A DNA stretch of 64,000 nucleotides from Cryoendolithus antarcticus (lineage: Eukaryota > Ascomycota > Dothideomycetes > Cladosporiales > Cladosporiaceae), in contig NAJO01000011.1 in the NCBI GenBank assembly GCA_002077065.1, positions 1,076,976 to 1,140,975 on the forward strand. The letters are read 5' to 3'. The notes beneath the pieces were generated by a model. It had not been told where the DNA came from, made no database searches, and was given only the letters and a program-made list of their open reading frames with translations. This document shows positions 8,373 to 19,065 of this stretch, one piece after another. Position 1 is the stretch's first letter; each line of letters opens with the position of its first letter. Position numbers and translations under genes: made by a program.

Positions 8373-10880
8373 ATGGGCGCGCCAGCGGTGTCAGATCACC
8401 ACCACCGGTACACGACGAAAGCCTCGAACAAGCCCTTCAAGACACGACACTCCACGAAGTCTGCGCTCAAGGAAAGATCGAAAGGTAAAATCGATGACTT
8501 CGAACGTGGCTCAAGGAAGACGCAGAATCAGGTCATCATGACAAAGTTGGATCGGCGAAATCAGGCGAAGCAGAAGCGAGTAACTCACTCCGCAAAGCTG
8601 CAAGAGGAAGGCAGTGTCTTTGCAGGCAGGGAAGGAGCCCCGAGAGTGATTGCTGTCATCCCGCTGTGTGCAGATGTAGAGAGCAGAGAGATTGTTTTAG
8701 ACCTAAATCGAAGTGTCGAGGTCGAGGATGAGGCACTAGAGTCGGGCGTATGTCGTACAGAGATCCCACGGTTCAAGCAACGAGTACAGTATCTCACACC
8801 GTCGAGAGACTTACTCGACACCCTGGACGCATGCCGAGTCGCGGACTTCGTCCTCTTCGTGCTGAGCGCGGAGCAATATGTGGACGAGCTGGGTGAACAA
8901 ATGCTACGCTGCATTGAGTCGCAAGGCGTGAGCACGGTCATCACTGGTGTACACAATCTGAACAAGATTGAGCCTGCGAAGAGACGGCCAGATGTACTGA
9001 AGAGTCTCAAGAGCTTCATCACGTATTTCTTCAATGCTCAAGAGAAGGTGCACGATCTGAGCAGTAGGCAGGAGAGCAGCAATGTTATGCGCAGTCTGTG
9101 CACAACGGCGCCGAAGAGCATACGATGGCGGGAAGATAGGAGTTGGATGATACCCGAGCAGGTGCGGTGGGAAGCTGATACTTGTATCGTCACGGGAGTC
9201 GCACGAGGCAAGCGATTGAAGGCCGATCGCCTACTACAAGTTGGCGACTGGGGTGACTTTCAGATTGACAAGATCGTTGCTGCGCCGATAGCTGCGAAGA
9301 AGAAGCTTACAAAGGTGGACGAGATGACTGTGGATGATAGCGCGGTCGATGTACTCGAAACACCCACAGCGGAACAGGACGATCTGGACGAGCTTGCTCC
9401 GGAAGAGGCGCTGTTCGATGAGAGCATGGCAGTGCCGACTGCGTCAATCGCAGCCTCGGATCGCAAACATGTACTTCTGGACGATCATCGCTATTTCGAC
9501 GAGGATGACCCTCGAGACAACATCCCAGTACCGAAACGGCTACCCAGAGGCACGAGTAAGTACCAAGCAGCATGGTATATGGGCGATGTGTCCGACTCGG
9601 GATCCGACCTTGAGGACGTTGAAGATGATGACGACGCGGAGATGGACATCGGTGAGCTACCTGCAGCTGGACCTGCCGAAGGCAATTTCGACGCAGCACA
9701 GCGCGACCCCACGGAAGCCGGAGCGCCATCGGAGTATCCACAGAGCGAGATGTTCCTGGATCCTGCCCCTGAAGAGGAGGCCGAACAGCTTGCAGCATAT
9801 CGAAAGCAGCGTCGAGAGGATGCAGAGGACGACCGCGAGTTCCCAGATGAGATCGAGCTGCTCCCGAATGTCAATGCGAAGGAGCGCCTGGCTCGTTATC
9901 GAGGTCTGAAGAGCATGCGGACTAGCCAGTGGGAGATCGAAGAGGATCGACCTTATGAACCCGAAGAGTGGTCACGGTTGCTGGAGATCGCAGATTACAA
10001 AGCGGCAAAGGCGAGAATCATGAAGGAGAGCTTGCTAGGTGGCGTCAGATCTGGTACTCGAGTTGAGATCTACCTGCGAGTGTCACATGACAGACTCGAA
10101 GAGCTTCAAGCATCGCCCATACCAACCTCGGTGTTCTCGCTTCTTCGACATGAGCACAAACGGACATCGGTGAACACATCCATTACCTTGTCTTCGGATT
10201 ATCCAGCGCCACTAAAGAGCAAAGCGCCGATCATCCTTCAATGCGGCCCACGAAGACTGCTTATCAACCCTATCTTTAGCCAAGCAGGCAACACGCCCAA
10301 CAACGTGCACAAGTTCGACCGCTATCTGCATCCTGGCCGTACAGCAGTCGCATCCTTCATCGGACCAGTAGGTTGGGGCAGCATACCCTGCTTGTACTTC
10401 CAGCCAACCGCCAAGACAACATCCACCTCACAAGATGCTGTCGCCGATCTCGCCACCGCACTCGCCGCTTCACCACTCCCTTACACCCTGATCGGAACTG
10501 GCACTCTTCTCCCTCCGTCCACCAGCCGCATCATAGCCAAACGCATCATCCTCACCGGACATCCTTACAAGATCCACAAGAAGCTCGTCACAGTCCGCTA
10601 CATGTTCTTCAACTCGGAAGATGTGGAATACTTCAAGGCTCTACAGCTGTGGACCAAGCGTGGCAGGCAAGGATGGATGCGCGAGCCGTTGGGTACACAT
10701 GGATACTTCAAGGCGACTTTCGACGGGAAGATCAATCCTATGGACTCGGTGGCTGTGAGTCTGTATAAGAGGATGTGGCCGAGAAGTGCGGTCATGTGGC
10801 GACCGGGGATGGAGAGCGAGGAGATGGAAGGTGGGCAGGATGATGCGCCGGAACTTGTTGAGACGATGGACGTGGAGTAG
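8373..10880 (+). CDS. TSR1: 40S ribosome biogenesis factor Tsr1
   Basis: GTPase-like factor without GTPase activity that joins late pre-40S particles and blocks premature subunit joining. Single exon, 835 residues from the ATG at 8373 (an upstream GTG adds nothing). Seen: a basic N-terminus (HHHRYTTKASNKPFKTRHSTKSALK), a degenerate G-domain region with AEQYVDELGEQMLRC and VITGVHNLNKI, and a domain-II stretch WEADTCIVTGVARG. A long acidic central region follows (EDVEDDDDAEMDIGEL). The conserved C-terminal half has SQWEIEEDRPYEPEEW, FSQAGNTPNNVHKFDRYLHPGRTAVASF, and the Bms1/Tsr1 C-terminal block with VRYMFFNSEDVEYFKALQLWTKRG. Order and length match Tsr1 rather than the longer Bms1. Confidence 0.96.
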   Translation: MGAPAVSDHHHRYTTKASNKPFKTRHSTKSALKERSKGKIDDFERGSRKTQNQVIMTKLDRRNQAKQKRVTHSAKLQEEGSVFAGREGAPRVIAVIPLCADVESREIVLDLNRSVEVEDEALESGVCRTEIPRFKQRVQYLTPSRDLLDTLDACRVADFVLFVLSAEQYVDELGEQMLRCIESQGVSTVITGVHNLNKIEPAKRRPDVLKSLKSFITYFFNAQEKVHDLSSRQESSNVMRSLCTTAPKSIRWREDRSWMIPEQVRWEADTCIVTGVARGKRLKADRLLQVGDWGDFQIDKIVAAPIAAKKKLTKVDEMTVDDSAVDVLETPTAEQDDLDELAPEEALFDESMAVPTASIAASDRKHVLLDDHRYFDEDDPRDNIPVPKRLPRGTSKYQAAWYMGDVSDSGSDLEDVEDDDDAEMDIGELPAAGPAEGNFDAAQRDPTEAGAPSEYPQSEMFLDPAPEEEAEQLAAYRKQRREDAEDDREFPDEIELLPNVNAKERLARYRGLKSMRTSQWEIEEDRPYEPEEWSRLLEIADYKAAKARIMKESLLGGVRSGTRVEIYLRVSHDRLEELQASPIPTSVFSLLRHEHKRTSVNTSITLSSDYPAPLKSKAPIILQCGPRRLLINPIFSQAGNTPNNVHKFDRYLHPGRTAVASFIGPVGWGSIPCLYFQPTAKTTSTSQDAVADLATALAASPLPYTLIGTGTLLPPSTSRIIAKRIILTGHPYKIHKKLVTVRYMFFNSEDVEYFKALQLWTKRGRQGWMREPLGTHGYFKATFDGKINPMDSVAVSLYKRMWPRSAVMWRPGMESEEMEGGQDDAPELVETMDVE

Positions 10881-11068
10881 TCTAGATGGACTGGACGTCT
10901 ACCTTGTCCAAGAAACTCTCCGATCTGGAGACTGTACGGAGATCATCTGATTACCTAGACTGGTACATCATCCATTCACTCGTTAGTGTTGACTTATCGT
11001 ATTGTCCTTACTAGATAGCATCCGTGGGTATATCGTGTTCTCATCGCCTTCCAGAACCAAGTCGCCAA

Positions 11069-13378
11069 TCACTTCTTCAAACCCAGCTCCATTTCCTCTG
11101 TCAAGCGTCTTGCCTCAGCCCGAGCTTTCACATCGTCATATGAGGCCCCGCTAGCGCCCTTCTCCGCAACATTCTTTGTACCCTCAACAGCACCTTCCGC
11201 AGCCGCAGTCTGCCCACGTGCAGCCCATTGCAGCTTCGCCTTCTCATACGCCGCCGAGGCACCGGTGCCAGCGAGTGTCATCTTCTCAGTCGCCCAGCCA
11301 ATGTATGATTGCTGATTCTTGTCGTCGATCTCCTTCTCGAGGTCTTTGATATGCTGGTCCGAGACGTCTTTGTCGCCTTCTTTGGCGTCTGTTGTACCAG
11401 TACTACTGTCTTCTTTTGCTTGCGATTCCTGCAGCTCCTTCTGTGCTTTCTCCTCCTCCTCCTTCCGCTGCTGCTCCTCGCGCTCGAATTCTTCTTTGTC
11501 GATATCCTCGAAGCCGATCTTCTGCAAGATCCGCCCTGTGAGGAAGCGATAGCTCGTGTGTCCTGAGACCATATTCGAGATGTCGAAGTTCTCAACCCCT
11601 TTCACACCTTCTATGGCTTGTAAGCCCGCTACACCGTACTGAATGCTGCTACTCCTGTATAGAAAAGCGAGGATGTAGTCGTCGCTGCTGTAGACGTTCA
11701 CTACGCGGCCCGAGGTGACGCTACGGATCATGCGCCAGTCGGCGGAGGTAGAAGGACATGGTGCGCCCATGAAGACTACGTGCTCGACTAGACCGAATGC
11801 TTTCCGTTCGGCTAGCCGTTGGAGGCAGGTGTAGATCACTCGAGCGCCTAGGCTGTAGCCGATGAGTGTCACTGGTCGTTCTCCTTGCGCCTTGTTGATA
11901 AGAGCGTCTGCCAATACTTCACCAGCACGAGTCGCGCGATGACTGGCAACACTCCACGGGTTGTCAACAATGCGAGAGACCTTCAGCAGACCTAACGGCC
12001 AGAGACCTCCGAGAAGACTCCCAAAGACTGTCCGTTTGATAAGTTCCTTCTTCGCATAGCCCCACGCAGCAGATGTAAGCATGCTTGTGAGTGAGTTGCC
12101 AAGATTCATCAATGCTTCCAGTTCGAAGCGTAGTGCGAATGACTCCATCCCTGTGCCAATGACACGCCACGGCTCGACAACGTCATCTTTGTCAGTAAGC
12201 CAGCCACTGATGCCAATAGCCACACGCAGACGTCGGTACTCTTTCTCGATCTTTCGTGGTCTATGGTAGGTCCTAACCGCAACGAAAGCGAAGTCCTCGA
12301 CTTCACGTGCGTACTGATCCATCATCCTGCCCGTCATCCTGCCACCGTACGCGCCGAAGAGACCACCTACAAGGACTGAGCTGGCGGCCATACTACCCAA
12401 GTAACCGGCTGCGGCAGTAGCTCCGAGACCGAGACCGCCCATGACTGAGCCAACGCCAGCTGCGAGGAGTGGAGCAGCAAGACCACCAGTGACACCTATC
12501 AATGCAGCGCCTGCGACTGTTGCAAGGCCGACTTTCCATTTGCGGGTGTCGGTGTTTTCTTCGGCTTTCTTCTTGGTCTCTTCATCGGCTTTCATGTTCT
12601 CTGCTGCTGTGAGGAGGCCGCGTGCGATCTTGCTCTCATCGTCTGAGAGCAAGTTTGGTGGTAAATGAAGACTTGTTGTCAGGTACATCATTAATGTCCG
12701 AGACTGCGCCTTGTAGTGCTCCAGACTCAGCAGCAGCAACAGCATCGAATGTAATATCAGCGTCCGTTTCGCTTCAGGGAACTTTGTCAGATTGTTCTCG
12801 ACCGGTGGGTAGAGATTCTCCAATGCTTTCTTGACTGACGGATCGTACGCAGGTGTCTTCGGGAATCGCATCGGCGGGCTAGCTGATCGGGGCCGTTCAG
12901 TCTTAGGCTTTGACTGTTGCGCCTGCTCAGTAGCCTGCTGCTTCGAGTTCACGATCTCTCCCACTCGTTGGATCACGCTGGCTCGCCACTCGTCGAAGTA
13001 AGTCAGTGCGGCTTTGCGAAGCTCCTGCATCTTGGGCGAAGCAATCTCCTTCTCGCGTGCTGCCAGGTCCTGCTTCGCTTTCTCAGCATCATCCGATGCG
13101 ATCTGCTTGACGGCATCGGGTCCTTTCTCTGTCGACGCAATGCTTCTCGCTACCACTGGAGGTATCTGCTTAGCATCGAAGATCGCCACGATGTCTTGTC
13201 GCATCAACGCCGTACAATCCGCCACTAAGATTGTGAGAGCACTCCGATCCTCTGATGTACGTAGGACTGTGACAAGCGATTCGCCCTCTTCATCGGACTG
13301 CTCTACTTCGTCCTTTGGCTTCTCATCATGGGTGGATGACTGCCATGGCAGCTTGACGCTGCTAAACATGCCTGCCAT
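11069..13378 (-). CDS. DUF726 / TMCO4-type membrane-associated alpha/beta-hydrolase
   Basis: Family of yeast YFL034W (Mil1) and human TMCO4. Single exon, 769 residues. Seen: a charged N-terminal region; a middle with several glycine/alanine-rich hydrophobic stretches (about residues 310-375) that look like membrane segments; then the hydrolase-like DUF726 domain. This holds ISGWLTDKDDVVEPWR, the nucleophile-elbow motif GYSLGARVIY (GxSxG) and FMGAPCPSTSADW, with a possible catalytic His in VSGHTSYR. The C-terminal 150 residues are a Glu/Lys-rich coiled region. The elbow motif suggests lipase or esterase chemistry, but substrate is unknown; the yeast protein is linked to clathrin-adaptor trafficking. 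Starts within 375 bp of the divergent ARMH3 gene. Confidence 0.9.
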   Translation of the reverse strand: MAGMFSSVKLPWQSSTHDEKPKDEVEQSDEEGESLVTVLRTSEDRSALTILVADCTALMRQDIVAIFDAKQIPPVVARSIASTEKGPDAVKQIASDDAEKAKQDLAAREKEIASPKMQELRKAALTYFDEWRASVIQRVGEIVNSKQQATEQAQQSKPKTERPRSASPPMRFPKTPAYDPSVKKALENLYPPVENNLTKFPEAKRTLILHSMLLLLLSLEHYKAQSRTLMMYLTTSLHLPPNLLSDDESKIARGLLTAAENMKADEETKKKAEENTDTRKWKVGLATVAGAALIGVTGGLAAPLLAAGVGSVMGGLGLGATAAAGYLGSMAASSVLVGGLFGAYGGRMTGRMMDQYAREVEDFAFVAVRTYHRPRKIEKEYRRLRVAIGISGWLTDKDDVVEPWRVIGTGMESFALRFELEALMNLGNSLTSMLTSAAWGYAKKELIKRTVFGSLLGGLWPLGLLKVSRIVDNPWSVASHRATRAGEVLADALINKAQGERPVTLIGYSLGARVIYTCLQRLAERKAFGLVEHVVFMGAPCPSTSADWRMIRSVTSGRVVNVYSSDDYILAFLYRSSSIQYGVAGLQAIEGVKGVENFDISNMVSGHTSYRFLTGRILQKIGFEDIDKEEFEREEQQRKEEEEKAQKELQESQAKEDSSTGTTDAKEGDKDVSDQHIKDLEKEIDDKNQQSYIGWATEKMTLAGTGASAAYEKAKLQWAARGQTAAAEGAVEGTKNVAEKGASGASYDDVKARAEARRLTEEMELGLKK

Positions 13379-13752
13379 TATGTGCTGAACAGTGTGTTTA
13401 GTGCTCTGCGATTCGAATGAGCAAACCTTCTCCCCGAATGGCGCTGCACTATATCTGTTATCTGAGGCTCACGACCCATCATCCCTCCGTCTATTACACG
13501 GCTACGTCACTTCATCGACGTTACACAAGCTAAATGCGTGCCGTCTCGTCCCGCAACCTTGTTCAGCGGCCGAGCTGCACTGCAGATCTTCCGATATTGA
13601 ACCAAGACCACCACACAGTCGCGGAACATTCACTGTTTGCCTGTCTACTTGTTGAAGTCAACCTAGACACGCTATCGATTAAGCTGGCCGTCGGTTGTGA
13701 GTGGCTAGCAGTTGCTTCGGTCGATACACGCCATGCAGAGATCCGATCCATA
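13379..13752. other. Divergent intergenic region, 374 bp
   Basis: Shared upstream region of the DUF726 gene (minus) and the ARMH3-like gene (plus). Small open frames here have no family content. Confidence 0.5.
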
Positions 13753-15924
13753 ATGGACATCCAGTCACCTCTCACACAACAAACACGACCCGATGTTTTC
13801 GAAGCGAAGATCGTCAGTCTATACCGACGGCTCTTCAGGGTGCGATGACTTCTAGGTGCAATCAAAGATGTAACATCGGCTGAGTCTCACAGGAAATTGA
13901 CGACTTCGACCATCCTGATGGTTTCTGGCATGAGCTCTTCTTATTGAAGCCCGACCTTGCGCGCCTGAGGGTGATACTCGACGATACCGACGCAGAGTAC
14001 CTCATACATGTCTCAGTACGCCTCAGTGAATGCTATAAAGGTATCGTCTTGCTGATTGATCCACCAGCAACATACACGGGAGCTGCTCATCCACGCGGTA
14101 GCTACCGTCGAGGCTGGCAATGCTCCGAGTGACGAGCATGCACTTGATGTAAGCACCTCAACTCTACCTATCGATTACGTGCCGACCAACAACTTAGACC
14201 TTGACAGTCTTCTTCTCGGTCCTGCTCACCAAGAAGTACACAAACCCGAGCTCGGACATCATCGAAATTCTCGCTGGGCTAGATAATGCAGATGTGGTCT
14301 TCACAAGACTCGTAGCAGCGCTCGAGCAGACCCTGACGAGGGACGAAAATGGTCAGTGGCACTGCCAGACGTGTTGCTCCCATCGCTAATACATAGATAG
14401 CTACTCGACTGAAAGCAGTGGGCACATGCATCGCCATCGTGTCAGGTGGCTTTCAGACTGTATTGGTGTCCTACTTCCTTCACATGGATCTCGTCCCTAC
14501 ACTTTATCACGTATGTAAAATTTTACCAAGGCCTAATGCACCCACTGACAGCCGCCAGCTATGCCGGGTAGTCGAGAATCCACTGCACGGTACCCAGCCG
14601 TTGACCCTCATTGGACTTCTCACGAGTTATGAGAAGTATGAGGTTCAAGGCCACGCACTGCATTCGGCTACTCAGATTGACGATAACATCATTCATCCTG
14701 TCGTTGAGGTTGTTGGCTGGACCTGCGTCCTACTACGCGATCGATACCTCGCCATACTTGACGATTCACCAGTAGCGTGGAGCGTGGGTGGCACGCTGTC
14801 CTACGTTGGTCTTGGCGCATTGGCGGGTGCGAAACCACCTGTGCCAATCCTCAGCGAGGAGGAGCAGAAAGCGTTCTTTGTCGAACAGTAAGTGCAAGAA
14901 ACCTATTGAACAGACAAAAGTCCATCTGACAAGTACCAGACCGGGGCCTCAGGCTGCATCGTTCCTGACACTGCTTAACCTGGCCTCCAGCAATCAAGAT
15001 TTCAGGAAAGCGCTGGTCATCGCGCCGGCAGCTGACAAGGAGCGTGTGCCAGCCTTCAGTGCATTGCTGTCATACACTTCCTATCTGTTCCAGAATGCAT
15101 ACAGATCGACGAGGGCCGCATCATACGCACACCTCACGATACTCATCCTACTCGCTCTTATCGACGATGCAACCATCACTCAGCTCATCTGCGATACTGC
15201 CGCACCAGTCCGACTTTGTCGCCAACGACCACCAGTGTTACCCACGCTTCTCAAGCCCAGTCGTTCCTATGCCGCAGCCATCTTGGACATCTGCATCGAC
15301 GCTGTCAACCACAATTTGCGTAAGCGACTCGATGTCCTCTTCTATCGCCAGAATATTGCGATCTTGACACGGCTGCTCGAGCACCTGATCAAGTCGCGCA
15401 CGAAGCTAGTTCATCACTGGCAAGAGCTATGGCGATCAATGCTGTCATTTGTGCGGTTTCTGACAAGCTACCCCGATGATTTGAAAGCCTTAACGGACAT
15501 CCTGAACTTGGTCGGCGATCTCGTTGATCTCCTTGCATTAGCACTAGCCAATGGAGAGGCCTTCATGCCAGACACACCATCCTTCGACGACCTCTTCTAC
15601 AAACTCGTTGAGTCCGGAGAGGCCTTGACTACCTTGCGAGCAGCCTATGGCCTGGCGAAGCCGGATGAGCAGGCCCCAATCAATACACTCATTGGTGTGT
15701 CTAAGCATTATCAGGAGCTGATCGACGAACTCCACAAGGGTCGAGGCTCGGTATTGAGCCCCAAGGAGGTCAGCAACATCATCAAGACGGGGTATGATAC
15801 CCTGCCAATTGCTGCGCGGGACGCACGACCGACACATTCGAGGTCTCGGGGGGCAGATGGGAAGGCTATGATGAAGCGAGTAGTCAGGGTCGCGGTAGCT
15901 GATGCTGCGTCGCTGGTCGGTTAG
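13753..15924 (+). CDS. ARMH3 / DUF1741 (UPF0588) family protein, seven exons
   Basis: Fungal relative of human ARMH3 (C10orf76), an armadillo-like Golgi protein that supports PI4KB activity. Exons: 13753-13839, 13893-14015, 14068-14148, 14198-14351, 14419-14510, 14559-14887 and 14940-15924, giving 616 residues. Introns are 48-67 nt and each junction keeps frame. Seen: start MDIQSPLTQQTRPDVFEAKIVSLYRR; then EIDDFDHPDGFWHELFLLKP, VFFSVLLTKKY, VSGGFQTVLVSYFLHMDLVP and LIGLLTSYEKYE. The hallmark WSVGGTLSYVGLGALAGAKPP follows, then a long helical C-terminal DUF1741 domain (about 325 residues, one exon). The intron 14511-14558 is 48 nt, a multiple of three and free of stops, so its removal is judged from the GTATGT donor and family alignment. 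Early exon borders are less certain than the last two. Confidence 0.85.
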
Positions 15925-16041
15925 CGTGAAAGGTATCGAAGCCGTTCGCCTTGTTGAGCCTTGGATTTCATTGTGGACTGGACGAACAGCAAGACGGGCA
16001 AGGGTTTGACAAGCTTCGGTCGAGTGATCGTAGATAGCACC

Positions 16042-16776
16042 TCACACCTGTAGCGCCCGCTGCACAATCTCATATGCCCACTTCAAACAAGCAGTCATAT
16101 TACCTCTAGCACTCATCGGCATGCCCTCGATGTCCAAATTCGTCAACGCAGCTTCGTCCAGCTCACCGTTCACATCTCCATCGTGGAACAGGAAAGCGTG
16201 GTCCTTGACATAGTTCGGCCACACAATCTTGTCCACGTAACCCGGTGGATCGGCCCAGAAGCCTTCTATCGTGACATAGCCTGACCGAGCTTCTCTGCGT
16301 GTCTTCGCTGTATGGTAGTCGGTGTGCAGGAAAAGCTTGACGTCGAAGAGATCGCGGACTGCTTTGAGCTCTTCGGAATAGAGCAGGAACCCGTCGATGA
16401 TCGCGACGGGTAGAGTATTTTGGCTCTTGCTCGTAGACTCAAGTTTAAGTCGCTCGATTAAGGCCGCGTCAACGTCTACGTTCCCTACGGAGTTCTTGTC
16501 CTCCTTACTCTCGGGATCAGCAGGGATCGTCCCGTGATCCCTGACGTGACGAAGCGCACTCTCTAGTGCGGGCAGGTTGAGCGATTCGAGACAATCCCAG
16601 TCCTCCAGGTTGTGCTCGGGATTCACCGGAATCTCAGCATCGGTCTTGTAGAAGTCGTCTTCGTGGAGGATGAAGCTGTTTGGGATGATGTCGCGCAATA
16701 GACGGGCAAGGGTCGTTTTGCCACTGCTTGAAGGCCCGGAGAGCGCGATGAGGAGAGCTTTGGGGGCCGACATCAT
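16042..16776 (-). CDS. NRK1: Nicotinamide riboside kinase (Nrk1)
   Basis: Phosphorylates nicotinamide riboside to NMN in NAD salvage. Single exon, 244 residues from the ATG at 16776 (MMSAPKALL); the next codon is also ATG. Seen: P-loop GPSSSGKT near the N-terminus, HEDDFYKTDAEIP just downstream (substrate site of NRK/uridine kinases), WDCLESLNLPAL, and strand-plus-loop VAIIDGFLLY. A lid region with RREARSGYVT follows, then WADPPGYVDKIVWPNYVKDH. The frame is open upstream for 33 more codons; a longer form cannot be excluded but lacks homology. Its 3' end faces the ARMH3 gene across about 115 bp. Confidence 0.92.
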   Translation of the reverse strand: MMSAPKALLIALSGPSSSGKTTLARLLRDIIPNSFILHEDDFYKTDAEIPVNPEHNLEDWDCLESLNLPALESALRHVRDHGTIPADPESKEDKNSVGNVDVDAALIERLKLESTSKSQNTLPVAIIDGFLLYSEELKAVRDLFDVKLFLHTDYHTAKTRREARSGYVTIEGFWADPPGYVDKIVWPNYVKDHAFLFHDGDVNGELDEAALTNLDIEGMPMSARGNMTACLKWAYEIVQRALQV

Positions 16777-17283
16777 GCCAGTCAGTCGCGCAGTGTGTAT
16801 GAGAAACCAAGAAGAAAGCGCGCCGATTGAGGGAATAGATGTATGAAAGTTAGTGCGAGTGAGGATGGAAAACAAAGGCGATGATTAGTCGAGAGATCAG
16901 AAGAGATGGATTGGCTCACGCCTATGTCGGTATGAAGGTCGATCAGCCTAGATTGAGTGCCTCGGCAGACTTGATGTAATCTCTCGAAGTCGCTCGCACC
17001 GCTCAATACTAGCTCTAAGATCCCCTGAGTGCTACAGATTGCACCCCTTCGAGTGAAGCCCTCCTCAAAACGATTTGGAGTGAATGCCGGTTTGTGGTGC
17101 ACGGGCCAACGGCCAACCTGCGGTTTCCCGAGCCCATTTGCAAACCACCTCCTCCCTCACTCACTTGCAGCAACAATATCGCTACCTAAATATAGACGCT
17201 CGACCATACTTTAGCCGCAACCGTCGAGCACTGCTCACATCACCTCTACGGAACGCGCGCATTGCGCATCATTTATCGCCAGC
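16777..17283. other. Divergent intergenic region, about 500 bp
   Basis: Shared upstream region of NRK1 (minus) and the KH protein gene (plus). An AT-rich AAATATA lies about 90 bp before the KH start. No other gene seen. Confidence 0.5.
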
Positions 17284-19065
17284 ATGGCGCAACCAGACAT
17301 CTCCCAGATCCTGGCTGCTCTCGCTCAGCAGAACCAGAACTCCACCCCAGCGCAGTCAGCACCGCAGCAACCACCTCCGCCGCGGCAATATGCGCCTCCA
17401 CAACAGCAGGCAGCGCCGCCAGGATCGTACCTTCCCCAGCCCACCAGCAGCGGCAGCTTCGATCTCAACTCCATCAAGCCCAGCGGCGGAGGCTCAGTGA
17501 GCATTGCGGCCGCCATTGCAAAGGCAAAGAGCATTGCCGCGGACAGAGGCGTCAACTCCTACGATCCTCGAGCTGGTACGGTTGACATCAACGGCATCAC
17601 GTACAAACATCACATTGACGCGCCAACAGCTTCACCACGCGACGATCCGAGATTGGCTGGACGTGGCGGAGGCTTCCGTCGCTCGCGTTCACGGTCTCGC
17701 TCCCCACCTCGCCGCGACTACAACAGCAATCCTTACCGGGATGAGCGTCGCGAGGACCCGAGGCGTGGCAGCTTCCGTCGCTCTCCTTCGCCTGACCGCA
17801 ATCAGCGCGGATCTCGCGACCCTCCCTCGGGCTATCGCGCGAATGACGGCGAGACTGAGACTATTCAGGTCAAGGGATCACTGGTGGGTCTCATCATTGG
17901 ACGTGGAGGCGAGAACTTGAAGCGCATAGAAGCCGAGTCTAGTGCGCGCATCCAATTTTTACAGCCCGGCAGCTCACACGCGAGTGAGCGCGAGTGCACC
18001 ATCTCTGGGTCTACACGAGCACGCGAGAATGCGAAGGCGGCCATCTTCGGTATTATCGAGGAGAACGGCGGTACTAACATTGCGCAACCGATGGTCCAGG
18101 ATAAGGGTGCTTACACAGCTGGCATGCCTGGACGCGCCAAGGTCAATCTTCCTGCCCTGCGCGATGGTGAAAACAGCGTTCAGATCATGGTGCCGGATAA
18201 GACCGTTGGCCTGATCATTGGACGTGGCGGTGAAACCATCAAGTCATTGCAAGAGCGGAGTGGATGTCATGTCAACATTGTCGGCGAAAACAAGAGCGTC
18301 AACGGACTGCGCCCAGTGAACCTGATAGGCAGCGGCGCATCTGTTAACGTGGCCAAGGAGCTCATCCTTGAGATTGTCGAGAGCGATGCTCGTGGTGTGC
18401 CTGTCGGCAGCTTGGGGTCCGGCTCTAACAGCATGCCGCCAGCTAGAGACCGTGGCTTTGACGGTGGACGTGGCGGCGGTGGTGGCGATGGTGGCTCCAT
18501 CTCAAAGACCATCCAAGTGCCTTCCGAATCAGTCGGCATGATCATTGGCAAAGGCGGCGAGACCATCAAGGACCTCCAGCGCTCAAGCGGCTGCAAGATT
18601 AACGTTCACCAGCCGAAGCCACCAGATGTCACTCGCGACATTGATCTTGACGGCACACCTCGCCAGATGGCTGAAGCTGAGCGCGTGATCTGGGAGAAAG
18701 TCGAGACTGTCCGCCAGCGTGACCTCGCAGGTGGTCGCGGCGGAGGTGGAGGTGGCGGCAACAGGGGAGGAAGAGGCGGTAGTGCTGGCTACGAACAGCA
18801 GCAGCAGCCGCGGTACGACCAATACTCACAACAGCAGCAACAGCCCGCCATGCCGAGTTACGCGCAGTATATGCCGCAGCAGCAGCAGGCGCCTGCGTAC
18901 CAGATGCCGCAGCAAGCTGCTCCTGTGCAGCAACAGCAGGCTGGTGAGCAGGCGCAGGATCCTGCTACGGCCGCGGCGTATGCGCAGTACTATGCGCAGT
19001 GGTATGCGCAGCAGATGCAAAATCTTGGCCAGCAGGGTGGGCAAGGTGGTGCGCCTGGGACCTAG
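17284..19065 (+). CDS. Three-KH-domain RNA-binding protein (FUBP/KSRP type)
   Basis: Single-stranded nucleic acid binding protein, probably acting in mRNA processing or stability. Single exon, 593 residues. Seen: a Gln/Pro-rich N-terminus starting MAQPDISQILAALAQQNQ; an RS/RGG-like stretch (about 130-190) with RSRSRSRSPPRR; and KH1 (about 190-255, GxxG loop GRGG). KH2 (297-365, GRGG) and KH3 (405-475, GKGG) follow, all with intact loops. Then come a glycine-rich RGG segment and a Gln-rich tail with tyrosine repeats (AYAQYYAQWYAQQMQ), like the C-terminal motifs of far-upstream-element binding proteins. The CAG/CAA-rich tail may vary in length between strains. Confidence 0.93.
   Translation: MAQPDISQILAALAQQNQNSTPAQSAPQQPPPPRQYAPPQQQAAPPGSYLPQPTSSGSFDLNSIKPSGGGSVSIAAAIAKAKSIAADRGVNSYDPRAGTVDINGITYKHHIDAPTASPRDDPRLAGRGGGFRRSRSRSRSPPRRDYNSNPYRDERREDPRRGSFRRSPSPDRNQRGSRDPPSGYRANDGETETIQVKGSLVGLIIGRGGENLKRIEAESSARIQFLQPGSSHASERECTISGSTRARENAKAAIFGIIEENGGTNIAQPMVQDKGAYTAGMPGRAKVNLPALRDGENSVQIMVPDKTVGLIIGRGGETIKSLQERSGCHVNIVGENKSVNGLRPVNLIGSGASVNVAKELILEIVESDARGVPVGSLGSGSNSMPPARDRGFDGGRGGGGGDGGSISKTIQVPSESVGMIIGKGGETIKDLQRSSGCKINVHQPKPPDVTRDIDLDGTPRQMAEAERVIWEKVETVRQRDLAGGRGGGGGGGNRGGRGGSAGYEQQQQPRYDQYSQQQQQPAMPSYAQYMPQQQQAPAYQMPQQAAPVQQQQAGEQAQDPATAAAYAQYYAQWYAQQMQNLGQQGGQGGAPGT

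Noticed and set aside
18797..18960. CAG/CAA-rich tract as an independent microsatellite
   Set aside because: It encodes the Gln-rich tail of the KH protein and is explained by coding.
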